From assembly GCF_042432905.1 (NCBI RefSeq), contig NZ_JBHLWI010000002.1, positions 83,833 to 147,832 of the forward strand: DNA of 64,000 nucleotides, in the 5' to 3' direction. The notes under the pieces were generated by a model. It was not told the origin of the DNA, ran no database searches, and was given only the letters and a program-made list of their open reading frames with translations. The stretch's first letter is position 1. Each line of letters opens with the position of its first letter. The translations under genes were made by a program, and so were the position numbers. The DNA is from Fontibacter flavus (GTDB lineage: Bacteria; Bacteroidota; Bacteroidia; Cytophagales; Cyclobacteriaceae). This document shows, in pieces, positions 44,947-53,334 of the stretch.

Positions 44947-45642
44947 TCAATTCTTTCCAGCGGCAAGGACAGCCATATCCACTACCTTAGCTCCTGATTC
45001 CAGCAGCACATTGGCACAGGTTGCCAATGTAGCGCCAGTGGTCATGACATCATCTACCAAAAGAATGGATTTACCGGACAGGTTTTGGTTTGGCTCCAAG
45101 GCAAAAACATCCGCCACATTTTCAAGTCTTTCCATTCTGGATTTTTTGGTTTGGGTTTCAGTGAATAAAACTCTTTTTAAAGAAAGGGAAACAGGAATTT
45201 CCAGAGCTTGATGGAGTCCTATGGCAAATTGTTCACTCTGATTATAACCTCTTCTTTTCTTCTTAAGCGGATGCAAGGGAACAGGTGTAATCTCATCCCA
45301 ATCATACTTGAAACCATGTTCTGACAACAGATGGCCATAGATTCGTCCAAGTTCAATTCCTACCTCTGGTTTATTTCTGTATTTGAGCTGATGCAGGATT
45401 TTCTGGCTGTCCCCTTTTTTTGTAAATCTTAGAAAGGCCATTACTTTATTGGGACGTGTAAGTCCCAATACCTTGATGGATAAGTCATTGTTCTGAGGCA
45501 TCAGGTGGTAATTGGTGATTGGCAGGCGGGCAATGCATAGTTTACATAGCTGATCTTCAAAGTCAAAAAGACTTCTTTTACACAGGCAGCAGGTTTTCGG
45601 AAAAACCAATGATAAAAAATCTTCAAAAAATGGGAAACGCAT
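44947..45642 (-). CDS. comF: ComF family phosphoribosyltransferase-like protein
   Basis: This 231-residue protein has the ComF pattern: an N-terminal double CxxC zinc-ribbon (CCLCKRSLFDFEDQLCKLC) and a C-terminal phosphoribosyltransferase fold, with the PRPP motif ILLVDDVMTTGATL. The segment VPLHPLKKKRRGYNQSEQFA is also characteristic. ComF proteins take part in DNA uptake in competent bacteria, possibly at the cytosolic side of the uptake channel or in purine salvage-like reactions. The ATG at 45642 is preferred to a TTG two codons upstream. No other competence genes are adjacent. Confidence 0.9.
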   Translation of the reverse strand: MRFPFFEDFLSLVFPKTCCLCKRSLFDFEDQLCKLCIARLPITNYHLMPQNNDLSIKVLGLTRPNKVMAFLRFTKKGDSQKILHQLKYRNKPEVGIELGRIYGHLLSEHGFKYDWDEITPVPLHPLKKKRRGYNQSEQFAIGLHQALEIPVSLSLKRVLFTETQTKKSRMERLENVADVFALEPNQNLSGKSILLVDDVMTTGATLATCANVLLESGAKVVDMAVLAAGKN

Positions 45643-45667
45643 TTCCAAATTGGCTTGTTAAAACTAA

Positions 45668-45694
45668 TTGACAGTAAAATACCTGTTATATTTG
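45668..45694 (+). promoter_or_regulatory. Bacteroidota-type promoter for the AhpD-like operon
   Basis: TTG at 45668-45670 (inside TTGACAG) and TATATTTG at 45687-45694 match the TTG / TAnnTTTG consensus with a 16-base spacer, slightly shorter than usual. An ACCTG/CAGGT inverted repeat (45681-45699) straddles the -7 element and could be an operator. The ATG follows 27 bp downstream of the -7 element. Confidence 0.6.
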
Positions 45695-45721
45695 CAGGTT
45701 AAATTAACAAGCTAAAAATTA

Positions 45722-46078
45722 ATGAATTTAATAGAAGAATTCAATACCTACAGAAGCGACATGAATGAAAAAATCATGGCTGCTGACAATAAAGTGATCA
45801 AAAGGTTTTTCAACCTGGATACCAATACCTATGCAGAAGGTGCTGTGGATGTCAAGACTAAAGAAATGATTGGCCTTGCCTGTTCCATGGTATTGAGGTG
45901 TGATGATTGTATCAAGTACCACTTGGGCAAATCTTTCGAAGCAGGATTGAACAAAGAAGAAGTCTTTGAGGTATTTTCCATAGCAACCATTATTGGTGGA
46001 TCCATTGTGATACCCCATTTGAGAAGGGCAGTAGAATACTGGGAGTTATTGGAAAAAGAAGGTAACAAAGATGTTTAA
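45722..46078 (+). CDS. Carboxymuconolactone decarboxylase/AhpD-like protein
   Basis: This 118-residue all-helical protein belongs to the CMD/AhpD superfamily. It has the redox motif C60-D-D-C63 followed by H67 (RCDDCIKYHL), the arrangement used by AhpD for disulfide reduction of peroxiredoxins. Short AhpD-like proteins of this kind may be peroxidase partners, but many are uncharacterised. A clear TTG/TAnnTTTG promoter lies just upstream, and the next gene starts eight bases before its stop, so the two are translationally coupled. Confidence 0.85.
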   Translation: MNLIEEFNTYRSDMNEKIMAADNKVIKRFFNLDTNTYAEGAVDVKTKEMIGLACSMVLRCDDCIKYHLGKSFEAGLNKEEVFEVFSIATIIGGSIVIPHLRRAVEYWELLEKEGNKDV

Positions 46079-46433
46079 GAAAGACCTTGACCTGGAAAAA
46101 CGTTGGGGAAAATTATTACTGGGCATACAGGATTTAATCGGCAAAAAGCCCAATGACCTCAATGGCGTTCTTTTCCTGATCGGAGTTCAGGAGCTTGGTC
46201 AGGGAAATAAAAACTTTTCCAAGGAGCAAAAGCAGGACCTCATGCATATAGCCATCTGTAAAGTCCTGAGTTTGGCCGGATTCTATGAACTTGATTACAT
46301 CGATCAGGATGGGTGGCCTCATTGGAAATTGATTAAAAAACTGCCCCACTTCGATATCCTGGAACAGGAGAAATTATTGAAAATTCAGGTTCTGGAATAT
46401 TTCGAAAAGGAGTTTGATATAGAAATCAAATAA
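46071..46433 (+). CDS. Conserved hypothetical protein coupled to the AhpD-like gene
   Basis: This 120-residue protein has no signal peptide or membrane span. It is rich in charged and hydrophobic residues (WGKLLLGIQDLIGKKPNDLNGVLFLIGVQELG, then WPHWKLIKKLPHFDILEQEKLLK) and probably folds into helices. I do not recognise a domain. The ATG overlaps the upstream gene by eight bases, implying joint expression and a possible shared function. About 240 bp separate it from the exonuclease III gene. Confidence 0.75.
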   Translation: MFKKDLDLEKRWGKLLLGIQDLIGKKPNDLNGVLFLIGVQELGQGNKNFSKEQKQDLMHIAICKVLSLAGFYELDYIDQDGWPHWKLIKKLPHFDILEQEKLLKIQVLEYFEKEFDIEIK

Positions 46434-46675
46434 ATCTATTCAGCAATTAACCAAGCAAAATATCCTGAGATATTTGTTGATGTTGGATCCTCAAAGACGT
46501 ACAAAGTATTGATAGATATTGGGCATAAATGACTTCTAAAGGATACATGATCACCATGTTCAGGTTATTCCTGGGATTTCATCAATTGGGAGAGGGGTTT
46601 CAAGTTGATCCTTCAATGTCAGAACATGACCCATTAGAAAGGAAAGTATTTCGGTAAATTCATAATCAAAAGTAA

Positions 46676-47443
46676 ATGAAAATCGTATCCTATAATGTAA
46701 ATGGTATCCGTGCAGCCATGAATAAGGGATTTGTGGATTGGTTGAAGGAGACAAATCCAGATATCATAGGGCTGCAGGAAGTAAAGGCCATGGAAAATCA
46801 GATTGATAAAGCCATATTTGAAGATATGGGATATCATATCTATTGGTACCCGGCAGTCAAAAAAGGATACAGTGGTGTTGCCATTCTGACAAAAGAAAAG
46901 CCTCAAAATGTGGTTTATGGAATGGACATGCCAACTTATGATGATGAAGGAAGAATGATCAGGGCAGATTTTGGGGATTTTTCCTTTATATCAGCTTATT
47001 TCCCTTCCGGTACTACTGGAGATATCAGGCAGGATTTCAAATATCAATTCTTGGATGATATTTATGGATTTACGCAGGATTTAATACAAAAAAATCCTAA
47101 TTTGATCTTGAGTGGAGATTACAACATCTGTCACAAGCCCATAGACATTCATAATCCGGTTTCCAATAAAAACTCATCCGGGTTTCTTCCTGAGGAAAGG
47201 GCATGGATGGATAAATTTACTGCTTCGGGATTTGATGACAGTTTCAGACTATTCAATACTGACCCCCATCATTATACCTGGTGGAGTTATAGAGCCGGTT
47301 CAAGGGCTAAGAATCTGGGTTGGCGGATAGATTATCATATGACTACAAACAGTATGAAGGACAAAGTAAAAAATTCCATCATTCTGCCTGATGCCCATCA
47401 TTCAGACCATTGTCCAATCATGATTGAGATTGAGAGAAAATGA
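46676..47443 (+). CDS. xthA: Exodeoxyribonuclease III
   Basis: This 255-residue protein is an AP endonuclease/3'-5' exonuclease of the exonuclease III family, acting in base excision repair. Conserved motifs: SYNVNGIRAA (5-14, Asn7), LQEVK with Glu35, SGDYNICH for the Asp-Asn pair, WWSYR, GWRIDYH and the terminal SDHCPI with the catalytic Asp-His pair. The length is typical. It is followed after 32 bp by an anti-sigma factor kinase gene in the same direction. Confidence 0.93.
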   Translation: MKIVSYNVNGIRAAMNKGFVDWLKETNPDIIGLQEVKAMENQIDKAIFEDMGYHIYWYPAVKKGYSGVAILTKEKPQNVVYGMDMPTYDDEGRMIRADFGDFSFISAYFPSGTTGDIRQDFKYQFLDDIYGFTQDLIQKNPNLILSGDYNICHKPIDIHNPVSNKNSSGFLPEERAWMDKFTASGFDDSFRLFNTDPHHYTWWSYRAGSRAKNLGWRIDYHMTTNSMKDKVKNSIILPDAHHSDHCPIMIEIERK

Positions 47444-47475
47444 AAATTAATTAACAAAATATCTATAAAAGATTC

Positions 47476-47874
47476 ATGAAATCTATTAAAATTTCTATCC
47501 CATCTCTTATTGAGAATATTAAAATCATAGAGAGTTTCATTGATAATGCCCGTGAAAAATTCTCAATCAATGAAGATATTTATGGCAATATCATGATATC
47601 TGTGACAGAATGTGTAACCAATGCTATTGTACACGGCAATAGAATGGATAGGGAAAAGGTAGTGAACATGGAACTTCATTTAGATGATGATCAGATAAAA
47701 TTCGTAGTAGTGGATCAGGGAAAGGGTTTTGATTATGATCATCTAGCAGATCCAACTGCACCAGAGAATCTTGAAAAATCAGGAGGTAGGGGAATCTATA
47801 TCATGAAACATCTTTGTGACGATGTAAAATTTGAAGATCAAGGAAGGAAAACCATTTTAACATTTTATCTATAA
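47476..47874 (+). CDS. ATP-binding anti-sigma regulatory factor (RsbW-like)
   Basis: This 132-residue protein is a GHKL-fold serine kinase of the RsbW/SpoIIAB type. Motifs: the N-box VTECVTNAIVHGN, the DQGKGFD segment (G1) and GGRGIYIMKHLCDD (G2). Such proteins bind sigma factors or phosphorylate an antagonist in partner-switching stress pathways. No sigma factor, antagonist or phosphatase is adjacent; ybeY begins one base after the stop codon. The partner is therefore encoded elsewhere. Confidence 0.86.
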   Translation: MKSIKISIPSLIENIKIIESFIDNAREKFSINEDIYGNIMISVTECVTNAIVHGNRMDREKVVNMELHLDDDQIKFVVVDQGKGFDYDHLADPTAPENLEKSGGRGIYIMKHLCDDVKFEDQGRKTILTFYL

Positions 47875-47875
47875 T

Positions 47876-48298
47876 ATGGCCATATTATTTTTTCAAGAAG
47901 ACATCAGATTTCAGCTTAAAGAGAAAAATAAACATAAAAAATGGTTGAGGGAAATCGCTGCGTCTGAAGGATATCAGATAGGGGAACTCAATTATATTTT
48001 TTGTTCCGATGAGTATCTTTACCAAATCAATGTCGATTACCTAAACCATGATACCTATACAGATATCATTACCTTTGATAATTCAGAAGAGGAAAGATCC
48101 ATCGATGGAGATATTTTCGTCAGTGTTGAAAGAATACAAGAAAACGCAAAAAAAGAAAACATCACATTTGACAAAGAAATCCACCGTGTCATGAGTCATG
48201 GACTTTTACACCTGATGGGCTATAAAGACAAAAAGAAAGAAGACAAGGAAATCATGAGGAAAATGGAAGACAAAGCCATCTCTATGTTTTCAATGTAA
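47876..48298 (+). CDS. ybeY: Endoribonuclease YbeY (rRNA maturation factor)
   Basis: This 140-residue metalloprotein takes part in 16S rRNA 3'-end processing and ribosome quality control. The metal site reads SHGLLHLMGYKD: the first two histidines of the H-x3-H-x5-H motif are present, and the third position is Asp instead of His, a variant common in Bacteroidota. DIFVSVERIQENA and NVDYLNHDTYTDIITFDN are the other family segments. It precedes mnmG, with two palindromic sites between them. Confidence 0.9.
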   Translation: MAILFFQEDIRFQLKEKNKHKKWLREIAASEGYQIGELNYIFCSDEYLYQINVDYLNHDTYTDIITFDNSEEERSIDGDIFVSVERIQENAKKENITFDKEIHRVMSHGLLHLMGYKDKKKEDKEIMRKMEDKAISMFSM

Positions 48299-48316
48299 AT
48301 GTTCCACGTGGAACAT
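48299..48316. promoter_or_regulatory. parS-like palindrome 1
   Basis: ATGTTCCACGTGGAACAT is a perfect 18-bp palindrome. Its core GTTCCACGTGGAAC matches the architecture of the bacterial parS site (consensus TGTTtCACGTGAAACA), differing by a C-G pair on each side. It begins one base past the ybeY stop codon. Confidence 0.75.
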
Positions 48317-48344
48317 GTAAAATAGTAAGAACCAAACAACACGA

Positions 48345-48362
48345 GTGTTCCACGTGGAACAC
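48345..48362. promoter_or_regulatory. parS-like palindrome 2
   Basis: GTGTTCCACGTGGAACAC is a perfect 18-bp palindrome sharing the 16-bp core TGTTCCACGTGGAACA with the site at 48299; centres are 46 bp apart. It lies 20 bp before the mnmG ATG. Confidence 0.75.
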
Positions 48363-48381
48363 TAATTAAAACAGGAATAAT

Positions 48382-50247
48382 ATGTTTCCAGAATATGATG
48401 TAATCGTAGTAGGGGCTGGGCACGCAGGTTGCGAAGCTGCGCATGCCGCAGCAAAGATGGGTTCAAAGGTGCTGCTCTGTACTATGAACATGAATACGAT
48501 TGCCCAAATGTCCTGTAACCCCGCCATGGGCGGTGTAGCAAAAGGACAAATTGTAAGAGAAATCGATGCTCTTGGTGGAATGTCCGGTATCATATCAGAT
48601 AAATCCATGATCCAATTTCGAATGCTCAATAGATCAAAAGGTCCAGCAATGTGGTCTCCAAGAACACAGAACGACCGCATGAGGTTTGCTGAAGAATGGA
48701 GACTGGCATTAGAAAGAACACCTAATGTAGATTTTTGGCAAGAAATGGTCAATGGTCTGGTGGTTAAAGATAATAGGGTAGTCGGGGTAAAAACAGGCAT
48801 TGGTCTGGAAATTAAAGCTAAATCTGTTGTCCTGACAAATGGCACTTTCCTCAATGGTATCATTCATATCGGTGAAAAACAATTTGGAGGTGGCCGTACA
48901 GGAGAATCAGCAGCCAAAGGAATAACCGAACAATTGGTGTCGTTGGGTTTTGAAGCAGGAAGGATGAAGACCGGTACACCTCCTAGAGTTGATGGTCGTT
49001 CTTTGGATTACAGCAGAATGGAAGTGCAAGATGGTGATGAAAATCCAGAAAAATTCTCCTATTCAGATGAAACCATACCACTGACTACACAAAGAAACTG
49101 TTGGATTACTTACACCAATAAAGAAGTACATCAAACACTGGAAACAGGTTTTGATAGGTCTCCAATGTTCAATGGACGTATCCAAGGATTAGGACCAAGA
49201 TATTGTCCATCCATTGAGGATAAAATCAACAGATTTGCAGAAAGAGAAAGACATCAGATATTTGTGGAACCAGAAGGATGGGATACAGTAGAAATCTATG
49301 TCAATGGATTCTCTACCTCATTACCCGAAGATGTTCAATATGCTGCTATGCGGAAAATCCCTGGTTTTGAAAACGCCAAAATGTTCCGTCCAGGGTATGC
49401 CATTGAATATGATTTCTTCCCTCCAACCCAATTGAAATTGACCTTAGAAACCCAATTGATTGAAAACCTCTTTTTCGCAGGACAAATCAATGGTACTACA
49501 GGATATGAAGAAGCAGGATCACAGGGTTTAATCGCAGGGATCAATGCTTCCTTGAAAGTTCAGGAAAAAGATCCATTCATCCTCAAAAGATCTGATGCTT
49601 ATATTGGTGTTCTAATTGATGACTTGATCAATAAAGGTACTGAAGAACCATACAGAATGTTTACTTCAAGAGCTGAGTTCAGACTGTTGTTAAGACAGGA
49701 TAATGCAGATTTGAGATTGACACAACTTGGACATCAAATAGGTTTAGCAGATGATACCAGATTGGAAAAAATGTTGGATAAGAAATCAGATACTGCCAAA
49801 CTGATCAATGACCTCAAACAAAAGAGACTTTCCCCTGACCTCATCAATGACGGTTTAGAAAATCTGGAAACAGCTACCATTAAAGAAAAAATTACAGTAG
49901 AAAAACTCCTCAAACGCCCACAACTTGGACTTCAGGAAATCATGCTCCTTGATGAAGAGCTACGCTCATACTTATCAAAATATAGCAAAGAAGTACTTGA
50001 ACAAGCTGAAATCCAGATCAAGTATGAAAGCTACATAGATAAGGAACAGCAGATGGTAGAGAAATTGAACAATATGGAAAATTTCAAAATACCTTTGCAT
50101 TTCGACTATTTGTCCATTCCGGCACTTTCAGCTGAAGGAAAACAAAAATTACATAAAATCAAACCAGAGACACTTGGACAAGCGTCACGAATCAGCGGTG
50201 TTTCTCCAGCTGATTTGTCTATTCTCACTGTTTATCTAGGAAGATAA
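48382..50247 (+). CDS. mnmG: tRNA uridine-5-carboxymethylaminomethyl modification enzyme MnmG
   Basis: This 621-residue FAD protein (GidA) with MnmE modifies wobble uridine in several tRNAs. The FAD-binding motif VVGAGHAGCEAAHAAAKMG lies at the N-terminus; SCNPAMGGVAKGQIVREIDALGG, RMKTGTPPRVDGR, GRIQGLGPRYCPSIEDK and INGTTGYEEAGSQGL are strongly conserved family segments. The C-terminal helical domain (about 550-621) is also present. mnmG is a classic neighbour of the replication origin in many bacteria. The stop overlaps the next start by one base. Confidence 0.96.
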   Translation: MFPEYDVIVVGAGHAGCEAAHAAAKMGSKVLLCTMNMNTIAQMSCNPAMGGVAKGQIVREIDALGGMSGIISDKSMIQFRMLNRSKGPAMWSPRTQNDRMRFAEEWRLALERTPNVDFWQEMVNGLVVKDNRVVGVKTGIGLEIKAKSVVLTNGTFLNGIIHIGEKQFGGGRTGESAAKGITEQLVSLGFEAGRMKTGTPPRVDGRSLDYSRMEVQDGDENPEKFSYSDETIPLTTQRNCWITYTNKEVHQTLETGFDRSPMFNGRIQGLGPRYCPSIEDKINRFAERERHQIFVEPEGWDTVEIYVNGFSTSLPEDVQYAAMRKIPGFENAKMFRPGYAIEYDFFPPTQLKLTLETQLIENLFFAGQINGTTGYEEAGSQGLIAGINASLKVQEKDPFILKRSDAYIGVLIDDLINKGTEEPYRMFTSRAEFRLLLRQDNADLRLTQLGHQIGLADDTRLEKMLDKKSDTAKLINDLKQKRLSPDLINDGLENLETATIKEKITVEKLLKRPQLGLQEIMLLDEELRSYLSKYSKEVLEQAEIQIKYESYIDKEQQMVEKLNNMENFKIPLHFDYLSIPALSAEGKQKLHKIKPETLGQASRISGVSPADLSILTVYLGR

Positions 50248-51146
50248 TGGCACATGAAAGGTTAACCAAATGCCCACTTTGTAAGAGTGGGCTTTTTCTT
50301 AATCATGCAGAAGTAAAAGATTATGCAGTAAGTGGGGAAAAATTTCTGCTCTGTCAATGTACAAACTGTAAACTTATTTTTACCAATCCAAGACCCAAAC
50401 AAGAAGAAATCAGTCAATATTATCAGTCGGAAAATTATATATCCCATCGAAATAAGGCCAATAACCTCACCAACCTATTATACAAGACAGTAAGGCAATA
50501 TACCTTACGACAAAAAGTAAATTGGTTAAATCAGTACAGCTCACATAAAGGTAATTTGCTCGATATTGGATGCGGTACAGGGTATTTTCTCCAAAAGGCA
50601 AAGCAAAATGGTTGGAAGACGGAAGGGATTGAACCTAATTCTTTGGCAAGGAAAACAGCGAAAAAAAAGGGATTGAAAATTTTCAGTGACCTCAGCAAAA
50701 TAAAGGAAGAAAATAAATACCAAGCCATTACTATGTTCCATGTACTCGAGCACATACATGACCTGAGAAAAACAGCTAAAAGAGTTGTTTCCATTTTGGA
50801 AGATGAAGGAACCCTATTGATAGCAGTACCCAATTACGATTCACTCGATTCAAAAATATATGGTGAGAAATGGGCTGGCCTAGATGTTCCAAGGCACCTT
50901 TATCATTTCACAAAAGAAACCATGCAGGTATTTGCTGAAAAGATGGGGCTCTACATTGCCCACACAGAACCGATGAAATTTGACAGTTATTATGTTTCAT
51001 TACTATCTGAAAATTATCTGAAAAAAGACGAAAACAAATTACAACAACTTTATAAAGGCTTTATGACAGGTTTGAAATCCAATCAATGGGCAAAGAAAAA
51101 CAAAGCTAATTATTCGAGTATTTTGTTTATTTTGAAGAAAAAATGA
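50247..51146 (+). CDS. Class I SAM-dependent methyltransferase with N-terminal zinc ribbon
   Basis: This 299-residue protein has an N-terminal zinc-ribbon-like segment (CPLC near residue 9 and CQCTNC near 38) and a Rossmann methyltransferase domain. LLDIGCGTGYFLQKA is the SAM-binding motif I, FHVLEHIHDL is motif II/III, and AVPNYDSLDSKIYGEKWAGLDVPRHLYHF is characteristic of a group often linked to cell-wall or glycan biosynthesis. The methyl acceptor is unknown. It overlaps mnmG by one base and the next gene by four bases, so all three are one operon. Confidence 0.84.
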   Translation: MAHERLTKCPLCKSGLFLNHAEVKDYAVSGEKFLLCQCTNCKLIFTNPRPKQEEISQYYQSENYISHRNKANNLTNLLYKTVRQYTLRQKVNWLNQYSSHKGNLLDIGCGTGYFLQKAKQNGWKTEGIEPNSLARKTAKKKGLKIFSDLSKIKEENKYQAITMFHVLEHIHDLRKTAKRVVSILEDEGTLLIAVPNYDSLDSKIYGEKWAGLDVPRHLYHFTKETMQVFAEKMGLYIAHTEPMKFDSYYVSLLSENYLKKDENKLQQLYKGFMTGLKSNQWAKKNKANYSSILFILKKK

Positions 51147-52876
51147 AATATTTAATCAAAATATTATCCATTATTTTAATTATAACTTTGTTTTCTTGCG
51201 CAAAACAAAGTACTCCAATGGGTGGTCCAAGAGATGAAGAACCACCAAAATTACTATCTATCAATCCTGGTAATGAATCTATCAATATCAAGCCAAATAT
51301 CATAGAACTGGAATTTGATGAATATGTCCAAGTAGAAAACGCCAATAAACAAATCATCATTACTCCCCGCATTAAAAAGGAGGAAATGGAAGTAGTAGCC
51401 AATAGGAACAAAATTACTATTAAACTCAATCAGGAATTAGAGGATAGTACTACTTATGTTTTTAACTTCCAAAAAACGATCAAGGACATTACAGAAAAAA
51501 ATACACCTGAAAATCTTAAGCTTGTATTTTCAACAGGACCAGAAATAGACAGCCTTAAATTTTCAGGAAATGTTGCTTATATTTTCCCATTAAGAGAACC
51601 AAAAATAAAAGATGTATTTGTAGGTCTCTATGAAGTAAGCGACACTACAGATGTCTTAACAGCTCCTCCTTATTACATAGCTGCAACAGATAGCATTGGT
51701 AACTTTACACTTACCAACATTAAAGCAGGCAAATACAAGGCTTATGCATGGCATGATGCCAATAACTCCTTAAAGGCAGAAGAAAAACAAGAGGCATACG
51801 CATTCATAAAAGATACCATCACCATAACCGAAGACATAGAAGGCACTCAATTTTACTTATCAAAAGCTGACTTATCCGAGTTTAAAGTAACTAGATCAAG
51901 TGCAATAGGAAGTAACTTTGATGTGGTATTGAGTAAATATCCCGTAGCTATTGAAATCGAGCACGATCAAATAAATAAAGGCTTATACTACAGACAAAAT
52001 GATAAGACACTTAGATTCTACCATACTGATTTAATTAATGACAGTACTGCCATTACCCTTCATTTGAGAGATTCAGTAGGTTTTCAGGTGGATACACTTA
52101 TCTATGCAAAATTCGAAGAAAGCGATAGAAAAAAAGAAGTCTTAGAAACAGCCATAGAAGGAAAAAGAAATTTTGTAGATAAGCTCAGGACTGAGTTAAA
52201 ATTTAACAAACCTATTGGAAAAATTCAGTATGATTCCTTATTCTTCAAATATGATAGCGCAACAATAGTACCAATACAGAAAGAATGGATTTTCCTGAAG
52301 GACAGTGCAGATTTGACCAAACTGATTATTGAATGGCATGTACCGGATAGTATCAATAATGAAACCTTCAATTTCTTCGCAGCAGATTCTACCTTCTACG
52401 ATATAGAAAATCAGACCAATGAAAAGAAAGTAGAAAGTGCTTACAAAAGGCTGAAAAAAGAAACACTTGCTGAAGAGATACAGGTAAAAGTAAACACCAC
52501 ACACTTACCGATCATTGTACAGATATTGAATTCAAAGGAAGAACTGATAGCTGAACAATATATTACAGATAGTAATCAAGCGGTCTTTACATACATAGAA
52601 GCTGGAACCTATAACATTCGGGCAATTTTAGATCTCAATAAAAACGGTAGGTGGGATACCTCCAATATGAAGGAAGGCAGACATGCAGAGCCCGTCTATT
52701 ATTTGGAAAATATCAACGATAACAATTCTCGTGAAACAACTATAAGAGGAGGTTGGGTTTTGGATCTGATGATAGAACCCAAAAAAGCAGCAGGTTTACC
52801 ACAAGAAAATCGAGAAGATGACGATACAAAACCAGTAAAAGAGCCCGAAAATGAAAAAAATATTGTCGATAACTGA
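51143..52876 (+). CDS. Ig-like domain lipoprotein
   Basis: This 577-residue protein has a lipobox at about Cys19 (T-L-F-S-C) followed by AKQSTPMGGPRDEEPPKLLSINPGN, a start typical of a Bacteroidota family annotated as Ig-like (Big_5) domain proteins. Immunoglobulin-like units appear around residues 30-130 (IELEFDEYVQVEN) and later, including an ITNIKAGKYKAYAWHDANNS-like fragment and another near 450-540 (YNIRAILDLNKNGRWD). No enzyme motif is visible. It probably works at the cell surface. Its ATG overlaps the methyltransferase stop by four bases; a terminator follows 48 bp after its stop. Confidence 0.82.
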   Translation: MKYLIKILSIILIITLFSCAKQSTPMGGPRDEEPPKLLSINPGNESINIKPNIIELEFDEYVQVENANKQIIITPRIKKEEMEVVANRNKITIKLNQELEDSTTYVFNFQKTIKDITEKNTPENLKLVFSTGPEIDSLKFSGNVAYIFPLREPKIKDVFVGLYEVSDTTDVLTAPPYYIAATDSIGNFTLTNIKAGKYKAYAWHDANNSLKAEEKQEAYAFIKDTITITEDIEGTQFYLSKADLSEFKVTRSSAIGSNFDVVLSKYPVAIEIEHDQINKGLYYRQNDKTLRFYHTDLINDSTAITLHLRDSVGFQVDTLIYAKFEESDRKKEVLETAIEGKRNFVDKLRTELKFNKPIGKIQYDSLFFKYDSATIVPIQKEWIFLKDSADLTKLIIEWHVPDSINNETFNFFAADSTFYDIENQTNEKKVESAYKRLKKETLAEEIQVKVNTTHLPIIVQILNSKEELIAEQYITDSNQAVFTYIEAGTYNIRAILDLNKNGRWDTSNMKEGRHAEPVYYLENINDNNSRETTIRGGWVLDLMIEPKKAAGLPQENREDDDTKPVKEPENEKNIVDN

Positions 52877-53334
52877 TGAATTTTTTGTGGATTACTGTCA
52901 ATAACATGAGCACAAACCTAGAGTTATCCCTATCCAAAACATGAGATAGGGATAATTTTTTATACCCCTGCTGATAAGTCATCAATCATCCACATTTATA
53001 CACAAATTACCCAACACCTACATATAGACAAATAGCTTCATCTCACTTACACACATAAAAAGATACAAAGAATATAATCAACTGATGAACAAGACATTTA
53101 TAAAAAATATTGATGTGAATTATAAGTGGATAAATGTGTCAAAAGAAGAAATAACCATGTGGAATAATAAATGGTAATTATTTATCCACAAATCCACACC
53201 ATAATAATGACAATAGTTTTATTTAAATAAATAAAATAATATATATATAAAGCTGTGGAAAAGAAGTAAAATTTGGATTTTGCATTAATCAGACCTTTTT
53301 CATAATTTGAAACAATCTTCAACCCAAAATAAAT
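52877..53334. other. Candidate chromosomal replication origin (oriC)
   Basis: This 458-base gene-free stretch lies beside the mnmG operon. DnaA-box-like nonamers (consensus TTATCCACA or TGTGGATAA): exact at 53182-53190; TTATACACA at 52996-53004; TCATCCACA at 52986-52994; TGTGGATTA at 52886-52894; AGTGGATAA at 53125-53133; TGTGGAAAA at 53254-53262. An AT-only tract runs from about 53217 to 53250 (ATTTAAATAAATAAAATAAT and ATATATATAA). parS-like sites sit 4.5 kb upstream. dnaA itself is not in the window. Confidence 0.65.
52924..52961 (+). terminator. Terminator after the mnmG operon
   Basis: TTATCCCTATC (52924-52934) and GATAGGGATAA (52945-52955) are perfect 11-bp complements with a ten-base loop, followed by TTTTTT. 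Confidence 0.75.
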
